Of a stretch of DNA of 64,000 bases, positions 1 to 9,220 are shown in pieces (position 1 is the first letter of the stretch; every line of letters begins with the position of its first letter). Below the pieces are notes generated by a model, which saw only the letters and a program-made list of their open reading frames with translations, was not told where the DNA came from and searched no databases. Origin of the DNA: Xanthobacter sp. NM-59 (GTDB lineage Bacteria > Pseudomonadota > Alphaproteobacteria > Rhizobiales > Xanthobacteraceae). The translations under genes and the position numbers were made by a program. Location: positions 62,001-126,000 of the forward strand of contig NZ_JACBFQ010000010.1 of NCBI RefSeq assembly GCF_021401125.1. Direction: 5' to 3'.

Positions 1-1
1 C

Positions 2-2290
2 GGCGCCAATGCCAGCGCCGTGGTCAACGCCATCAAGGAAACGGTGGCCGACCTCGACGCCCAGTTGCCGCCGGGGGTGGAGATCCGCCCCTTCTACGAC
101 CGGTCCACCCTCGTGGAGCGCACCATCACCACGGTGACGCACAATCTGGTGGAAGGCGCGGTGCTGGTCATCGTGGTGCTGCTGCTGATCCTCGGCAATC
201 TGCGCGCGGGCCTCATCGTGGCGGCCGCCATCCCGCTGTCCATGCTCATCGCCTTCGCCGGCATGCGGGCGCTGGGCCTTTCCGGCAACCTCATGAGCCT
301 GGGCGCCATCGACTTCGGCCTGATCGTCGACGGCGCGGTGGTGATGATCGAGAACGTGATGCGCCGCCGGGCCGAGGAGCCGGGCCGCAATGCCTATGAG
401 GTGATCCGCGATGCCACCACGGAGGTGGCCAAGCCCATCGCCTTCGCGGTGGCCATCATCATCGTGGTCTATGTGCCGATCCTGTCGCTGGACGGGGTGG
501 CGGGCAAGATGTTCCGCCCCATGGCCATCACCGTGATCCTGGCGCTCGCCGGATCGCTGGTGCTGACCATGACGGTGGTCCCCGCCCTGGCCGCCCTGTT
601 CCTGGCGCGCGGGCGCATCAATGAGCATGAGACGCGGCTCGTGCGCGGCGCCCGCTGGCTCTACACGCCCACGCTCCAGCGCGCGACCCGCCATCCGGCG
701 ATGACGGTGGCGCTGACGCTCGCGGTGTTCGGCGTCAGCGTGTTCCTGGCGAGCCGGCTGGGCGGCGAGTTCCTGCCCAAGCTGTCGGAGGGCTCCATCG
801 TCATCACCTCGGAGAAGCTGCCGGGCATCAACCTCGAAGCGTCGATCCGCACGGTGACGCGCATGGAGCAGGTGTTGAAGGAGTTTCCCGAGGTCAAGCG
901 CGTGGTGTCCCTCACCGGCAGCGCCGAGATCCCCACCGACCCCATGGGGGTCGAGGCCACCGACACCTTCATCACCCTCAACGACCCCTCCACCTGGACC
1001 ACCGCCCACACCCAGAACGAGCTGGTGGCCGCCATGGACGAGCGCTTGCGGGCCAAGGTGCCCGGCGTCTCCTTCAGCTTCTCCCAGCCGATCCAGATGC
1101 GCATGGACGACCTGTTGGAAGGCATTCGCGGCGACGTGGCCATCAGCCTCTATGGCGATGACCTGAAGGTGCTGCGCGAGAAGGCAGACGAGATCGTGCG
1201 GGTGGTCTCCGGCATCGAGGGCGCCGCCGACGTGAAGGCGGAATCCCAGGCGGGCCAATCCTCCTTCTCCATCACCATCGATCGCGCCATGGCCGCGCGC
1301 TACGGCATCAACGTGTCCGAGATCCTCGACGTGGTCGAGAGCATCGGTGGGCGCACCGCCGGCATGGTCTATGGCGACGACAATTCCATCACCGACATCG
1401 TGGTGCGGGTGCCGCCCGAGGACCGGGGCGATGCCGAGCGGCTGCGCAACCTGCCGGTGGGCCGCTCCGGGCGCGCCATGGTGCCGCTGTCCCGCGTCGC
1501 CTCGGTGGAAGTGGCCTCAGGCCCGGCCCAGATAAGCCGCGACCGCCTGCAGCGCCGCATCTCGGTGCAGGCCAATGTGCGCGGCCGCGACGTGCAGAGC
1601 TTCGTGGCCGAGGCGGAAGCCGCCGTCGCCGCGAAGGTAAAGCTGCCGCCGCGCTATTCCATGGTCTGGAGCGGCCAGTTCCAGAACATGCAGGCGGCAA
1701 CCGCGCGGCTCGCCATCGTGGTGCCGGCAGCCATGGCGGCCATCGCCGTGGCGCTGGTGGTGATGTTCGGTGACGCGCGGGTCGCGGCGCTCATCTTCCT
1801 CAACGTGCCGGTGGCGGCCACGGGTGGCATCATCGCGCTCTATCTGCGGGACATGCCGTTCTCCATCTCCGCCGCCATCGGCTTCATCGCCACCTTCGGC
1901 ATCGCCATCCTGAACGGCGTGGTGCTGATGAGCTATGTGCGCGACGAGGAGGCGCACGGCCTCTCGCCCCGCGCCGCCGCCCAGAAGGCCGCCGCCATGC
2001 GCCTGCGGCCGGTGATGATGACGGCCCTGGTGGCCAGCCTCGGCTTCCTGCCCATGGCGGTGTCCACCAGCGCCGGCGCCGAGGTGCAGCGCCCGCTCGC
2101 CACCGTGGTCATCGGCGGGCTGGTCTCGGCCACCCTGCTCACCCTGGTGGTGCTGCCGGTCATCTACCCTTACGTCGCCACCTTCGACTTCCGCCGCCCC
2201 TGGGCGCGCCAGGCCCGCCGCCGGCATTGGCCGGGGCAGCCGGCAGCCCCGGCGAGCGCCCCGGCCCGGATCGAGGAGCACGCCGCATGA
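2..2290 (+). CDS. czcA: CzcA-family heavy-metal efflux RND pump (5' end outside window)
   Basis: Inner-membrane proton-driven RND pump of the heavy-metal (HME) subfamily, which with a membrane-fusion protein and an outer-membrane channel expels divalent cations such as Co, Zn, Cd or Ni. The frame is open from the first bases, so the gene starts upstream. About 760 of the usual 1,040 residues are present. The membrane motif DFGLIVDGAVVMIEN is the form typical of divalent-cation (CzcA/CnrA) pumps rather than monovalent CusA. A large periplasmic loop and a second block of membrane helices, including GFIATFGIAILNGVVLMSY, follow as expected. The last 30 residues are Pro/Ala/Arg rich and likely cytosolic. 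Metal specificity cannot be fixed from this part alone. Confidence 0.93.
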   Translation, partial: GANASAVVNAIKETVADLDAQLPPGVEIRPFYDRSTLVERTITTVTHNLVEGAVLVIVVLLLILGNLRAGLIVAAAIPLSMLIAFAGMRALGLSGNLMSLGAIDFGLIVDGAVVMIENVMRRRAEEPGRNAYEVIRDATTEVAKPIAFAVAIIIVVYVPILSLDGVAGKMFRPMAITVILALAGSLVLTMTVVPALAALFLARGRINEHETRLVRGARWLYTPTLQRATRHPAMTVALTLAVFGVSVFLASRLGGEFLPKLSEGSIVITSEKLPGINLEASIRTVTRMEQVLKEFPEVKRVVSLTGSAEIPTDPMGVEATDTFITLNDPSTWTTAHTQNELVAAMDERLRAKVPGVSFSFSQPIQMRMDDLLEGIRGDVAISLYGDDLKVLREKADEIVRVVSGIEGAADVKAESQAGQSSFSITIDRAMAARYGINVSEILDVVESIGGRTAGMVYGDDNSITDIVVRVPPEDRGDAERLRNLPVGRSGRAMVPLSRVASVEVASGPAQISRDRLQRRISVQANVRGRDVQSFVAEAEAAVAAKVKLPPRYSMVWSGQFQNMQAATARLAIVVPAAMAAIAVALVVMFGDARVAALIFLNVPVAATGGIIALYLRDMPFSISAAIGFIATFGIAILNGVVLMSYVRDEEAHGLSPRAAAQKAAAMRLRPVMMTALVASLGFLPMAVSTSAGAEVQRPLATVVIGGLVSATLLTLVVLPVIYPYVATFDFRRPWARQARRRHWPGQPAAPASAPARIEEHAA

Positions 2291-2381
2291 ACGCGTCCGC
2301 GCTCCGCGCCAGAACCGCGAAAGCAAGGCCCGCGTCGCCTGCGGCCGGCCCCTTCCCCTTCATTCCAAAAGGAAAAATAAA

Positions 2382-2645
2382 ATGAAGAACTCCATCCGCA
2401 TGCGGCCGACCATGTCGGCGGGAGCAGCCCTCGCGTCGGTGATGCTGCTGTCCGTGCCCCTGGCCGACACCGCCAACGCCCTTGATCCTCGCCCGCAGAC
2501 CTACCGCGCGCGGGCCAAGCACGACTTCCGCGATGTCCAGCTGGGGCTCTGCCATCCGGCGAACGGCAGCGGCAACGCGAAGTCCACCAAATGCAGCGAG
2601 GCCCGCCGGCAGCTCGAAGTGAAACAGGACGGCAACGCCAAATAA
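2382..2645 (+). CDS. Small secreted protein of unknown function
   Basis: 87-residue protein with an N-terminal signal peptide (basic start, hydrophobic stretch around residues 12-33 ending near ANA). A short mature part follows with two cysteines (GLCHP and TKCSE). The start has a good ribosome site: AAGGA eight bases before the ATG. It lies 91 bp after the CzcA-type pump on the same strand, so it could be co-transcribed and act in the periplasm with the metal efflux system. I do not recognise the family. The alternative, a chance ORF, is less likely given the signal peptide and ribosome site. Confidence 0.6.
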   Translation: MKNSIRMRPTMSAGAALASVMLLSVPLADTANALDPRPQTYRARAKHDFRDVQLGLCHPANGSGNAKSTKCSEARRQLEVKQDGNAK

Positions 2646-2658
2646 ACAAACCGTCCTG
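2625..2658 (+). terminator. Possible weak hairpin at the end of the small secreted protein gene
   Basis: An 8-bp perfect inverted repeat (CAGGACGG at 2625-2632 and CCGTCCTG at 2651-2658) with an 18-base loop spans the stop codon. There is no T-tract, so intrinsic termination is uncertain. Apart from this, 2646-2941 shows no recognisable feature. Confidence 0.25.
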
Positions 2659-2941
2659 CCCACCCCAGGGCCGCAGGCCGAGCGCCACAGGCGACCCGCC
2701 TCGCGTCGGCGGCCTTGGGGAAGGGGGCTGAGAGCGTTTTCGCGCGAGGTGGAGACCCGTCAAGAAAGCTTAGGAAGTGGCTTGTCGTGCGGAATGCAAA
2801 ACAAAGCCCCCACGAGATCTCCCTGTCATCCACGACCAAGCGTTTATTTGGACCGGCACGCGCGAGCGGATCGAATATTGGCGCCCCGCCGCATCGCAAT
2901 GAACTCGCTGAGACCGTCTCACGACGCTCCCTCCAGAGACA

Positions 2942-4396
2942 TCATATGCCTTCGCCAAGATTGACGAAGTCGTTGAGAAGCTGCGCCTCGTTCCGGCGCA
3001 ACGGCCCCGACGTCCGGCAGAGAGCTTCCACCAGCCGCTGAACCTGCACGGCAATTTCCGGCACGGCGGTGACCTCCCAGTAGGATGGGCGCGTGAGGGG
3101 CCCCACCGCGAACAGCCAGTCCGAGGGGTGGCCGTAGCGATCCAGAACCGCCGAGGCCCGGGTTGAGATGCCAAGCCCCAAGGGATCGGGGACAATGTGT
3201 CCCGCCTCACGCAGTCCGTCGAAGGGCGGCACGGCGAGCCCGGCGAAATCGGACCGCGGACCGGTGCAGTTGATGACCCGCAGCACCTCCAAGGTCAGCG
3301 TTCGGCCGGTGCGCTGCAGCTTCAAGGTTGCCGCGATGCCCCCCGGCACCGGCTCCAGGGCGGACAGGCGCCCCGCCATGACCCGGAGCTGACCGGCCTC
3401 GACAAGGCCGCGCAGACGCCGCGCGATGCGCGGGGCCATGCGGTGGCGGTGGATGTCCCAATAGGTGCGGGCATGCCGCAGAAAGCGGGCCTGCGCCACC
3501 CGCGTCCAGTTGCTCCAGACAGCCGCCGCCGAAGGGCGCACCGCGTCCATCACCTTCTGCCAGGGCACGCCCTTTTCAGCCGCCTGCGCCACCATGGCCC
3601 GCACCAGGCGCAGCGCTCGCGCCGGATCGCCGGCCTCGGCCGGGTCGAGAAAGGGCTCGACACCGGGATTGCCGGCCGCCACATGGCTGTGTGGCAGGAG
3701 GCCATGGCGCGACACGCTCCAGAGCGGCCCACGGTGCCCGCGCGCCGCAAGCCTCAGGGCCACATCCACCATGGTCAGCCCGGAACCGATCAGCAGCACC
3801 GGCGCATCGGACGGCACGGTGTTCAGATCCGCCCGGCACCACGGGTCCGGCACGAATAGCGGACTGTCATACACCCCATGGTCGCGCGATCGCGGCGGTT
3901 TTGGCGGAAGGTTTCCGGTCGCAAGAACCACATGGTCGCCCTCGATGCGCCGACCGTCGGCAAGCTGGACGAAGGGCATGGGGCGGTCACCGACACGCAC
4001 GACCTGCCCGCGCACACGCCGAAGCCGTCCATCATGGGCCGCGATGGCCTCTTCGAGCCGCTCGGCGAGATAGGCGCCGAACAGGGCGCGCGGCACGTAG
4101 GCGGAGGCGAGATCCCCGCCGGCTTCCTCCAGCGCCTCCGCAAGGTCGGCGCCCGACGCCGCCAACCACTGCGCGAAGCCGGGCTTCAGCCCCAGTTCCA
4201 TGCGCGCCACGGGCACATTGAGCAGGTGGATGGGGTCGCAGGCCCCATAGGCCAGCCCCCGCCCGGCCTCCCGGGTACGCTCCACCAGCACCACGTCGAG
4301 GCCGCGCGAGGCGACCGCCAGGAGTGCGAACAGAGTTCCGCTGAAGCCACCGCCGACGATAATCGCGGATCGCCGCGACCTGACCCGATTCAACAT
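2942..4396 (-). CDS. FAD/NAD(P)-binding oxidoreductase
   Basis: 484-residue soluble flavoprotein with an N-terminal FAD-binding Rossmann motif (IIVGGGFSGTLFA, residues about 12-24), an ATG-type motif (LATGNLPPKPP), and a second dinucleotide-binding motif (VLLIGSGLTMVDVAL) in the middle. This is the layout of the FAD-NAD(P)-binding family that also holds ornithine/lysine N-hydroxylase-like enzymes. It starts 27 bp after the ssuD stop on the same strand, so it is most likely in the ssuD operon and may act on sulfonates or their products. The exact reaction is unknown. It could be a flavin-dependent monooxygenase or a reductase. Confidence 0.82.
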   Translation of the reverse strand: MLNRVRSRRSAIIVGGGFSGTLFALLAVASRGLDVVLVERTREAGRGLAYGACDPIHLLNVPVARMELGLKPGFAQWLAASGADLAEALEEAGGDLASAYVPRALFGAYLAERLEEAIAAHDGRLRRVRGQVVRVGDRPMPFVQLADGRRIEGDHVVLATGNLPPKPPRSRDHGVYDSPLFVPDPWCRADLNTVPSDAPVLLIGSGLTMVDVALRLAARGHRGPLWSVSRHGLLPHSHVAAGNPGVEPFLDPAEAGDPARALRLVRAMVAQAAEKGVPWQKVMDAVRPSAAAVWSNWTRVAQARFLRHARTYWDIHRHRMAPRIARRLRGLVEAGQLRVMAGRLSALEPVPGGIAATLKLQRTGRTLTLEVLRVINCTGPRSDFAGLAVPPFDGLREAGHIVPDPLGLGISTRASAVLDRYGHPSDWLFAVGPLTRPSYWEVTAVPEIAVQVQRLVEALCRTSGPLRRNEAQLLNDFVNLGEGI

Positions 4397-4423
4397 GCCT
4401 CGTCCGCTCCCCTCGGGCCAGGC

Positions 4424-5623
4424 TCAGGACGCCGACGCGCGGCGTTCCACCGGGACGATGGCATTGCCGATGATCTCGCCGAACGGCCCGCGATGGTTGG
4501 TCACCGCCCCCGGGGCCCCGGTTTCGGCGGCGCGCGGCAGCAGCGGCAGGACGCTCTCGCCGAACCGGTAGGCCTCCTCCAGATGCGGATAGCCGGAGAG
4601 CACGAAGGTATCGATGCCGATGGCCATGTATTCCTTCATGCGCTGCGCCACCGTCTCAGGGTCGCCCACCAGGGCCGTGCCCGCGCCACCGCGCACGAGG
4701 CCGACGCCGGCCCACAGGTTGGGGACAACCTCCAGCCGGTCACGACGCCCGCCGTGCAGCGCGCTCATCCGCCGCTGCCCTTCCGAATCCATGCGCGAGA
4801 ACACCTGCTGCGCATCGGCGATGGTCTTATCGTCCACGTAGCGGATGAGTTCGTCGGCCGCCGCCCAGGCCTCGGCCTGCGTATCACGGACGATCACATG
4901 CAGGCGGATGCCGAACGTCACCTCCCGGCCCAGGGCGGCGGCGCGGGCGCGGATATCGCGGATCTTGGCGGCCACCTGCGCCGGCGGCTCGCCCCAGCTG
5001 AGATACTTCTGCACCTGCCGTGCCGCCACATCATGGGCGGGCGCGGAGGAGCCGCCGAAATACAGCGGCGGATGGGGCTGCTGCACCGGCGGATAGAGCA
5101 GCTTGCCGCCCTCCACCTTCAGGTGCTTGCCCTCGAAGGTGACCTCATCGCCCTTCAGCAGGCGGGTGTAGACGTCGATGAATTCGGCTGTGATTTCATA
5201 ACGTTCCGCATGGTCGGAGAAGAAGCCGTCGCCGCGATTCTCCACCGGATCGCCGCCGGTGACCACATTGATCAGCGCCCGCCCGCCAGAGATGCGGTCC
5301 AGCGTTGCCGTCATGCGCGCGGCCACCGCCGGCGAGAGCAGGCCCGGCCGGACCGCCACCAGGAAACGCAGCCGCTCCGTGAAGCCCGCCAGCGCCGAGG
5401 CGACGATCCAGGAATCCTCGCACGAGCGCCCGGTGGGGATCAGCACGCCGTAATAGCCGAGCTGGTCCGCCGCCTGCGCGATCTGCCTCAGATAAGCAAG
5501 GTTCACCTCACGCGCCTTGTGCGAGGTACCAAGATAGTGGCCGTCGCCGTGGGTGGGTAGGAACCACAGGACATTGGCCTGCTCGGCAGCGGGCAGGGAC
5601 GGCTCGACGGCGTTCACGGACAT
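4424..5623 (-). CDS. ssuD: FMNH2-dependent alkanesulfonate monooxygenase SsuD
   Basis: Two-component LLM-class monooxygenase that uses FMNH2 and O2 to split alkanesulfonates into aldehyde and sulfite. The 399 residues follow E. coli SsuD (381 residues) closely. [13 protein letters not shown] opens the fold, GRSCEDSW carries the conserved active-site Cys (Cys68 here), [10 protein letters not shown] carries the catalytic Arg/His pair, [16 protein letters not shown] is the phosphate-binding/lid region, and [11 protein letters not shown] carries the conserved Tyr. The protein is cytosolic. It is divergently transcribed from the reductase-ssuACB operon, with an AT-rich control region between them, and is followed by an FAD protein gene. 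Sulfur-limitation control is expected for the family. Confidence 0.95.
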   Translation of the reverse strand: MSVNAVEPSLPAAEQANVLWFLPTHGDGHYLGTSHKAREVNLAYLRQIAQAADQLGYYGVLIPTGRSCEDSWIVASALAGFTERLRFLVAVRPGLLSPAVAARMTATLDRISGGRALINVVTGGDPVENRGDGFFSDHAERYEITAEFIDVYTRLLKGDEVTFEGKHLKVEGGKLLYPPVQQPHPPLYFGGSSAPAHDVAARQVQKYLSWGEPPAQVAAKIRDIRARAAALGREVTFGIRLHVIVRDTQAEAWAAADELIRYVDDKTIADAQQVFSRMDSEGQRRMSALHGGRRDRLEVVPNLWAGVGLVRGGAGTALVGDPETVAQRMKEYMAIGIDTFVLSGYPHLEEAYRFGESVLPLLPRAAETGAPGAVTNHRGPFGEIIGNAIVPVERRASAS

Positions 5624-5663
5624 GGGCGTGCTCCAGGCGGATCGGCAACGGGAACCGCGCGCG

Positions 5664-5700
5664 ATCTATAATTTATAAAATCCGTAGAAATTATTGACTA
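5664..5700 (-). promoter_or_regulatory. AT-rich sulfur-operon control element, site 1 (ssuD side)
   Basis: A 37-bp stretch almost free of G/C in a 70% GC region, about 40 bp upstream of the ssuD start. Read towards ssuD it contains TACGGATTTTATAAATTATAG, written here as TACGGATTTTATAAA + TTATAG. This matches the core shared by six other islands in the window (consensus near ATCGATTTTATAWAWTATAG). It may be an operator, a promoter, or both. The regulator is unknown. Confidence 0.6.
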
Positions 5701-5723
5701 CATGAAGGCAGCCTGTCTATCCT
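5694..5723 (+). promoter_or_regulatory. Possible sigma-70 type promoter for the reductase-ssuACB operon
   Basis: TTGACT (5694-5699, five of six bases of the -35 consensus) followed after 18 bp by TATCCT (5718-5723, four of six of the -10 consensus) points to the flavin reductase gene. The -35 element touches AT-rich site 1, so a protein bound there could affect both divergent operons. Confidence 0.4.
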
Positions 5724-5832
5724 TTTTTCCGATCCGCCGCTTTCGGCCCGTTCCGAAGGCGGTTCAGACCACCCGAGGGGCCGGCATCGCCGATGCAGGT
5801 CCGGTGCCCGCATGCCTACCGAGAGCTTAAAG

Positions 5833-6372
5833 ATGAACGCTCACTCCACTGCGGATGCTGCCGCCGCCACCACGACCGCCGTGCTGCCGCCGGCTTCGCT
5901 CGCCTTCCGCGCCGCCATGCGCAAGCTCGCCGGGGCGGTGAGCGTCCTCACCGTCGGCGCGGGCGAAGAGCGCACGGGGCTCACCGCGACCTCGGTGAGC
6001 TCGGTGTCGGTGGAACCGCCGACCCTGCTCATCTGCGTGAACCGCACCGCCTCCTCTTTGGCGGCGCTGCTGAAGCACCGGACCTTCGCCATCAATGTGC
6101 TGCGCCCGCAGCACGAGGAGGTGGCCGGCCGCTTCGCCGGCCAGGACGGACTGAAGGGCCCCGCGCGCTATGAAGGCGCCGACTGGACCCGCCTTTCCAC
6201 CGGCGCCCCGGTGCTAGCCGACGCCCTCGCCGCCTTCGACTGCGAGCTGGAAGACGCCATCGAGCGGCACTCCCACGTCATCGTCATCGGCCGGGTGGTG
6301 GCCTCGCGCGTCACCGAAAATGCCGAGCCGCTCCTCTACTGGGCCGGCGGCTATCGCAGCCTCGCCCTCTGA
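5833..6372 (+). CDS. Flavin reductase (FMN reductase-like domain)
   Basis: 179-residue protein of the flavin-reductase family (PF01613 type: FRAAMRKLAGAVSVLTVG, then TGLTATSVSSVSVEPPTLLICVN written as two motifs TGLTATSVSSVS and PPTLLICVN). Such enzymes use NAD(P)H to reduce free FMN, which the neighbouring monooxygenases need. It is not the flavodoxin-fold SsuE of E. coli, but fills the same role by context. I chose the ATG at 5833 because GAGAG lies seven bases upstream. An in-frame ATG at 5812 has no ribosome site. It is first in a plus-strand operon with ssuACB and the only dedicated reductase of this family seen for six LLM enzymes. Confidence 0.88.
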   Translation: MNAHSTADAAAATTTAVLPPASLAFRAAMRKLAGAVSVLTVGAGEERTGLTATSVSSVSVEPPTLLICVNRTASSLAALLKHRTFAINVLRPQHEEVAGRFAGQDGLKGPARYEGADWTRLSTGAPVLADALAAFDCELEDAIERHSHVIVIGRVVASRVTENAEPLLYWAGGYRSLAL

Positions 6373-6400
6373 TCCAGTCTTGAAGCAAGGGGTTTCGCCC

Positions 6401-7360
6401 ATGACATCCGGCATCACCCGCCGCCGCTTTGCCCTCGCCGCCGCAGCCCTGGCCGGCAGCCTTGCCCTCCCCTCCGCGCCCGCATTGGCGCAGGAAAAGG
6501 TGGTGCGCATCGGCTACCAGAAGTACGGCACCCTCATCCTGCTCAAGAACAAGGGCCTGCTGGAAGAGCGGCTGAAGCCCTTGGGCTACACCGTGAAGTG
6601 GGCCGAGTTCCCGGCCGGTCCGCAGCTGCTGGAGGCGCTCAATGCCGGGGCCGTGGACTTCGGCAATACCGGCGAGGCACCGCCCATCTTCGCCCAGGCG
6701 GCCGGCGCGCCTTTGGTCTATGTGGGCTACGAGCCCGCCGCGCCCACCGGCGAGGCCATCCTGGTGCCCAAGGACAGCCCGCTGAAGAGCGTGGCCGATC
6801 TCAAGGGCAAGACGGTGGCCCTCAACAAGGGCTCCAACGTGCACTACCTGCTGGTGAAGGCGCTGGAGAAGGCGGGCGTGCCCTATGCCGACATCAAGAC
6901 CGCCTTCCTGACCCCGGCCGATGGCCGCGCCGCCTTCGAGCGCGGTTCGGTGGACGCCTGGGCCATCTGGGACCCGTTCCAGGCGGCCGCTGAAAAGACC
7001 ATTGAGGCCCGCACCCTGGCCGACGGCACCGGCATCGTTTCCAACTACCAGTTCTATTTCACCACCAAGGCGTTCGCCGAGCGCGCGCCGCAGGTGGTGG
7101 ACGCGATCCTCGACGGCGTCGCCGAGATCGGGGCCTGGGTGACGGCCAATCCGAAGGCGGCGGCCGCGCAGTTCTCGCCCCTCATCGGGATTCCCGCGCC
7201 GGTCCTGGAAGTGACCCTGGCCCGCCAGCAATATGATGTGAAGCCGGTGACGCCCGAGGTGGCGGCGGCGCAGCAGAAGGTGGCGGACGCCTTCTTCACC
7301 CTGGGCCTCATTCCCAAGCCCATCCGCATTTCCGACGCGCTCCGGCCGCCGAAGTCCTGA
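6401..7360 (+). CDS. ssuA: Aliphatic sulfonate ABC transporter, periplasmic binding protein SsuA
   Basis: 319-residue solute-binding protein of the SsuA/NMT1-like family. The N-terminus has a twin-arginine-like signal (TRRRFALAAAALAG) and a cleavage site near ALAQEK. The mature part begins VVRIGYQKYGTLILLKNKG and continues with AGAVDFGNTGEAPPIFAQA and a SVADLKGKTVALNKGSNVHY segment, all typical of sulfonate/taurine binders. The ATG at 6401 has AAGG upstream. The longer in-frame start at 6320 would lie inside the reductase gene. It binds sulfonates in the periplasm and delivers them to the SsuC permease encoded 11 bp downstream. Confidence 0.93.
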   Translation: MTSGITRRRFALAAAALAGSLALPSAPALAQEKVVRIGYQKYGTLILLKNKGLLEERLKPLGYTVKWAEFPAGPQLLEALNAGAVDFGNTGEAPPIFAQAAGAPLVYVGYEPAAPTGEAILVPKDSPLKSVADLKGKTVALNKGSNVHYLLVKALEKAGVPYADIKTAFLTPADGRAAFERGSVDAWAIWDPFQAAAEKTIEARTLADGTGIVSNYQFYFTTKAFAERAPQVVDAILDGVAEIGAWVTANPKAAAAQFSPLIGIPAPVLEVTLARQQYDVKPVTPEVAAAQQKVADAFFTLGLIPKPIRISDALRPPKS

Positions 7361-7371
7361 AGGCACCGGCC

Positions 7372-8250
7372 ATGAGCTCCACCCTGACTTCGGCGGCGGC
7401 ATCTCCCTCCGCCGCCGAAAGCCACCCCCAGGCCAGGGAGCCCAGCGTGCCCCGGATAACGGCTTACGTCCGGTCCGTCAGCCGCGCGTTGCTGCCCTGG
7501 GCCCTGCCGCTCGGTGCGCTGATCGCCTGGCAGGCGGCGGCGAGCCTTGGCCTCCTGTCCACGCGGGTGCTGCCGGCCCCCAGCGATGTCGCGCTGGCCT
7601 TCTGGCGGACGCTGAAGGACGGATCACTGCTCGCCAATATCTCCGTCTCCACCGGGCGGGCTCTGGTCGGGCTCGCCATCGGCGGCGCCGTCGGCCTCGC
7701 CCTCGGGGTGCTCAACGGGGTGTGGCGGCCCGCGGAGACCATTTTCGATTCCACCCTGCAGATGCTGCGCAATGTGCCGCACCTCGCCATCATCCCGCTG
7801 GTGATCCTGTGGTTCGGCATCGATGAGGAAGCCAAGATCTTCCTTGTCGCCATCGGCGTCGCCTTCCCCATCTATCTCAACACCTTCCACGGCATCCGCA
7901 CGGTCGACCGGGGGCTGGTGGAGATGGCGCGGGTCTACGGGCTCCCGCCCGGCGCCCTGTTCCTGCGCATCGTGCTGCCTGGGGCGCTGCCCTCCATCCT
8001 GGTGGGGCTGCGCTATGCGCTGGGCATCATGTGGCTGACGCTGATCGTGGCGGAAACCATCTCCTCCACCTCCGGCATCGGCTACATGACCATGAACGCC
8101 CGCGAATTCCTGCAGACCGACGTGGTGGTGCTGGGGGTGGTCGCCTACGCCCTGCTCGGCAAGCTGGCCGACAGCCTCACCCGTGCCATCGAGCGCCGGG
8201 CGCTGGCCTGGCACCCCGCCTATCAAGGCGAGGCGGGAGGCATCGCATGA
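7372..8250 (+). CDS. ssuC: Aliphatic sulfonate ABC transporter permease SsuC
   Basis: 292-residue inner-membrane permease of the BPD_transp_1 family. The first 35 residues are polar, followed by about six hydrophobic helices. The EAA-type loop that contacts the ATPase is visible as EMARVYGLPPGALFLRIVLP (residues about 184-203). It forms the transmembrane pore of the sulfonate importer with SsuA and SsuB. The gene starts 11 bp after ssuA and its stop overlaps the ssuB start (ATGA), so the three genes are translationally coupled. Confidence 0.93.
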   Translation: MSSTLTSAAASPSAAESHPQAREPSVPRITAYVRSVSRALLPWALPLGALIAWQAAASLGLLSTRVLPAPSDVALAFWRTLKDGSLLANISVSTGRALVGLAIGGAVGLALGVLNGVWRPAETIFDSTLQMLRNVPHLAIIPLVILWFGIDEEAKIFLVAIGVAFPIYLNTFHGIRTVDRGLVEMARVYGLPPGALFLRIVLPGALPSILVGLRYALGIMWLTLIVAETISSTSGIGYMTMNAREFLQTDVVVLGVVAYALLGKLADSLTRAIERRALAWHPAYQGEAGGIA

Positions 8251-9065
8251 GCGAGGCCTTCGCTCCACGGCCCGGCTCCGCCACGGCACCCGCCCAATCG
8301 GCGGACATCCGCGGCACCTTCCGCCCCGCCGCGCCGCCGCCCGAGCCCTCCCTCCGCTGGGCGGGCTCACCCGTTCGGCTGGACGGCGTCACCAAGAGCT
8401 TCGGCGACCGGCCGGTGCTGCGCCGGCTCAATCTGGACATCCCCGCCGGCCAGTTCGTCGCCGTGGTCGGGCGCTCCGGCGGTGGCAAGACCACGCTCAT
8501 GCGCCTCGTCTGCGGTCTTGACCTCGCGACCTCCGGCGAGGTTTTCGTGGGCGACACGAAGGTGAACGGCCTGATGCCCCAGGTGCGGCTGCTGTTCCAG
8601 GATCCGCGGCTGGCCCCCTGGCAGCGTGTGCTTGCCAATGTGGGCATCGCCCGTGGTCCCGGCTGGCGCGAGGCGGCCGATGCCGCGCTGCGCGATGTGG
8701 GCCTTGCCGACCGCGGGCGCGACTGGCCCAGCGTGCTCTCGGGCGGGCAGAAGCAGCGCGTGGCCTTGGCGCGGGCGCTCGTGTCCCGCCCCGGCGTGCT
8801 GCTGCTGGACGAGCCCTTCGGCGCCCTCGACGCCTTGACCCGGAGCGAGATGCACCGCCTCATCGAGCGGATCTGGACCGAGCACGGCTTCACCGCGGTG
8901 CTCATCACCCATGACGTAGCCGAAGCGGTGGCCCTGGCCGACCGGGTGGTGGTGCTCCGCCAGGGCGAGGTCGCCCTCGACGTGAGCGTGGACCTGCCCC
9001 GCCCGCGCGCGTCCGCCACCACCGAAGCTCTGGAGCTGCAACGCCGCATCCTCGCCGCCGTGTGA
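8247..9065 (+). CDS. ssuB: Aliphatic sulfonate ABC transporter ATP-binding protein SsuB
   Basis: 272-residue ABC ATPase that powers the SsuABC importer from the cytosolic face. Walker A is GRSGGGKTT, the signature is LSGGQKQRVALARAL, and Walker B is LLLDEPFGALDALTR, the form shared by the nitrate/sulfonate/taurine ATPases. The H-loop is LITHDVAEA. The start is the ATG in the ATGA overlap with ssuC; an in-frame upstream start at 8031 would lie deep inside ssuC. About 45 residues precede the ABC domain, somewhat more than in E. coli SsuB. It is the last gene of the operon and is followed by a clear terminator hairpin. Confidence 0.93.
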   Translation: MSEAFAPRPGSATAPAQSADIRGTFRPAAPPPEPSLRWAGSPVRLDGVTKSFGDRPVLRRLNLDIPAGQFVAVVGRSGGGKTTLMRLVCGLDLATSGEVFVGDTKVNGLMPQVRLLFQDPRLAPWQRVLANVGIARGPGWREAADAALRDVGLADRGRDWPSVLSGGQKQRVALARALVSRPGVLLLDEPFGALDALTRSEMHRLIERIWTEHGFTAVLITHDVAEAVALADRVVVLRQGEVALDVSVDLPRPRASATTEALELQRRILAAV

Positions 9066-9114
9066 CACCCGGGCGAGCACGAGAGCAGCGTGCGGAGGCG
9101 CAGGTTCTGCGGAG

Positions 9115-9138
9115 AAGGGGGAGCATCTCCCCCTTTTT
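9115..9138 (+). terminator. Rho-independent terminator after ssuB
   Basis: Perfect 9-bp stem AAGGGGGAG / CTCCCCCTT with a 3-base loop, running into five T residues (9134-9138), 50 bp after the ssuB stop. It separates the plus-strand ssu operon from the convergent TPR/ABC operon. Confidence 0.75.
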
Positions 9139-9220
9139 GCGGGGTGGATGACATGCCCTCGCGTGTTGAGTTGGCGCGTCTGTCTTATGCGAGCCGACGC
9201 GCGCGTGGTGTGAGGAAGTT

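Noticed and set aside
3878-5560. 560-codon plus-strand frame opposite ssuD
   Set aside because: Antisense to ssuD and the FAD protein gene, both of which carry clear motifs.
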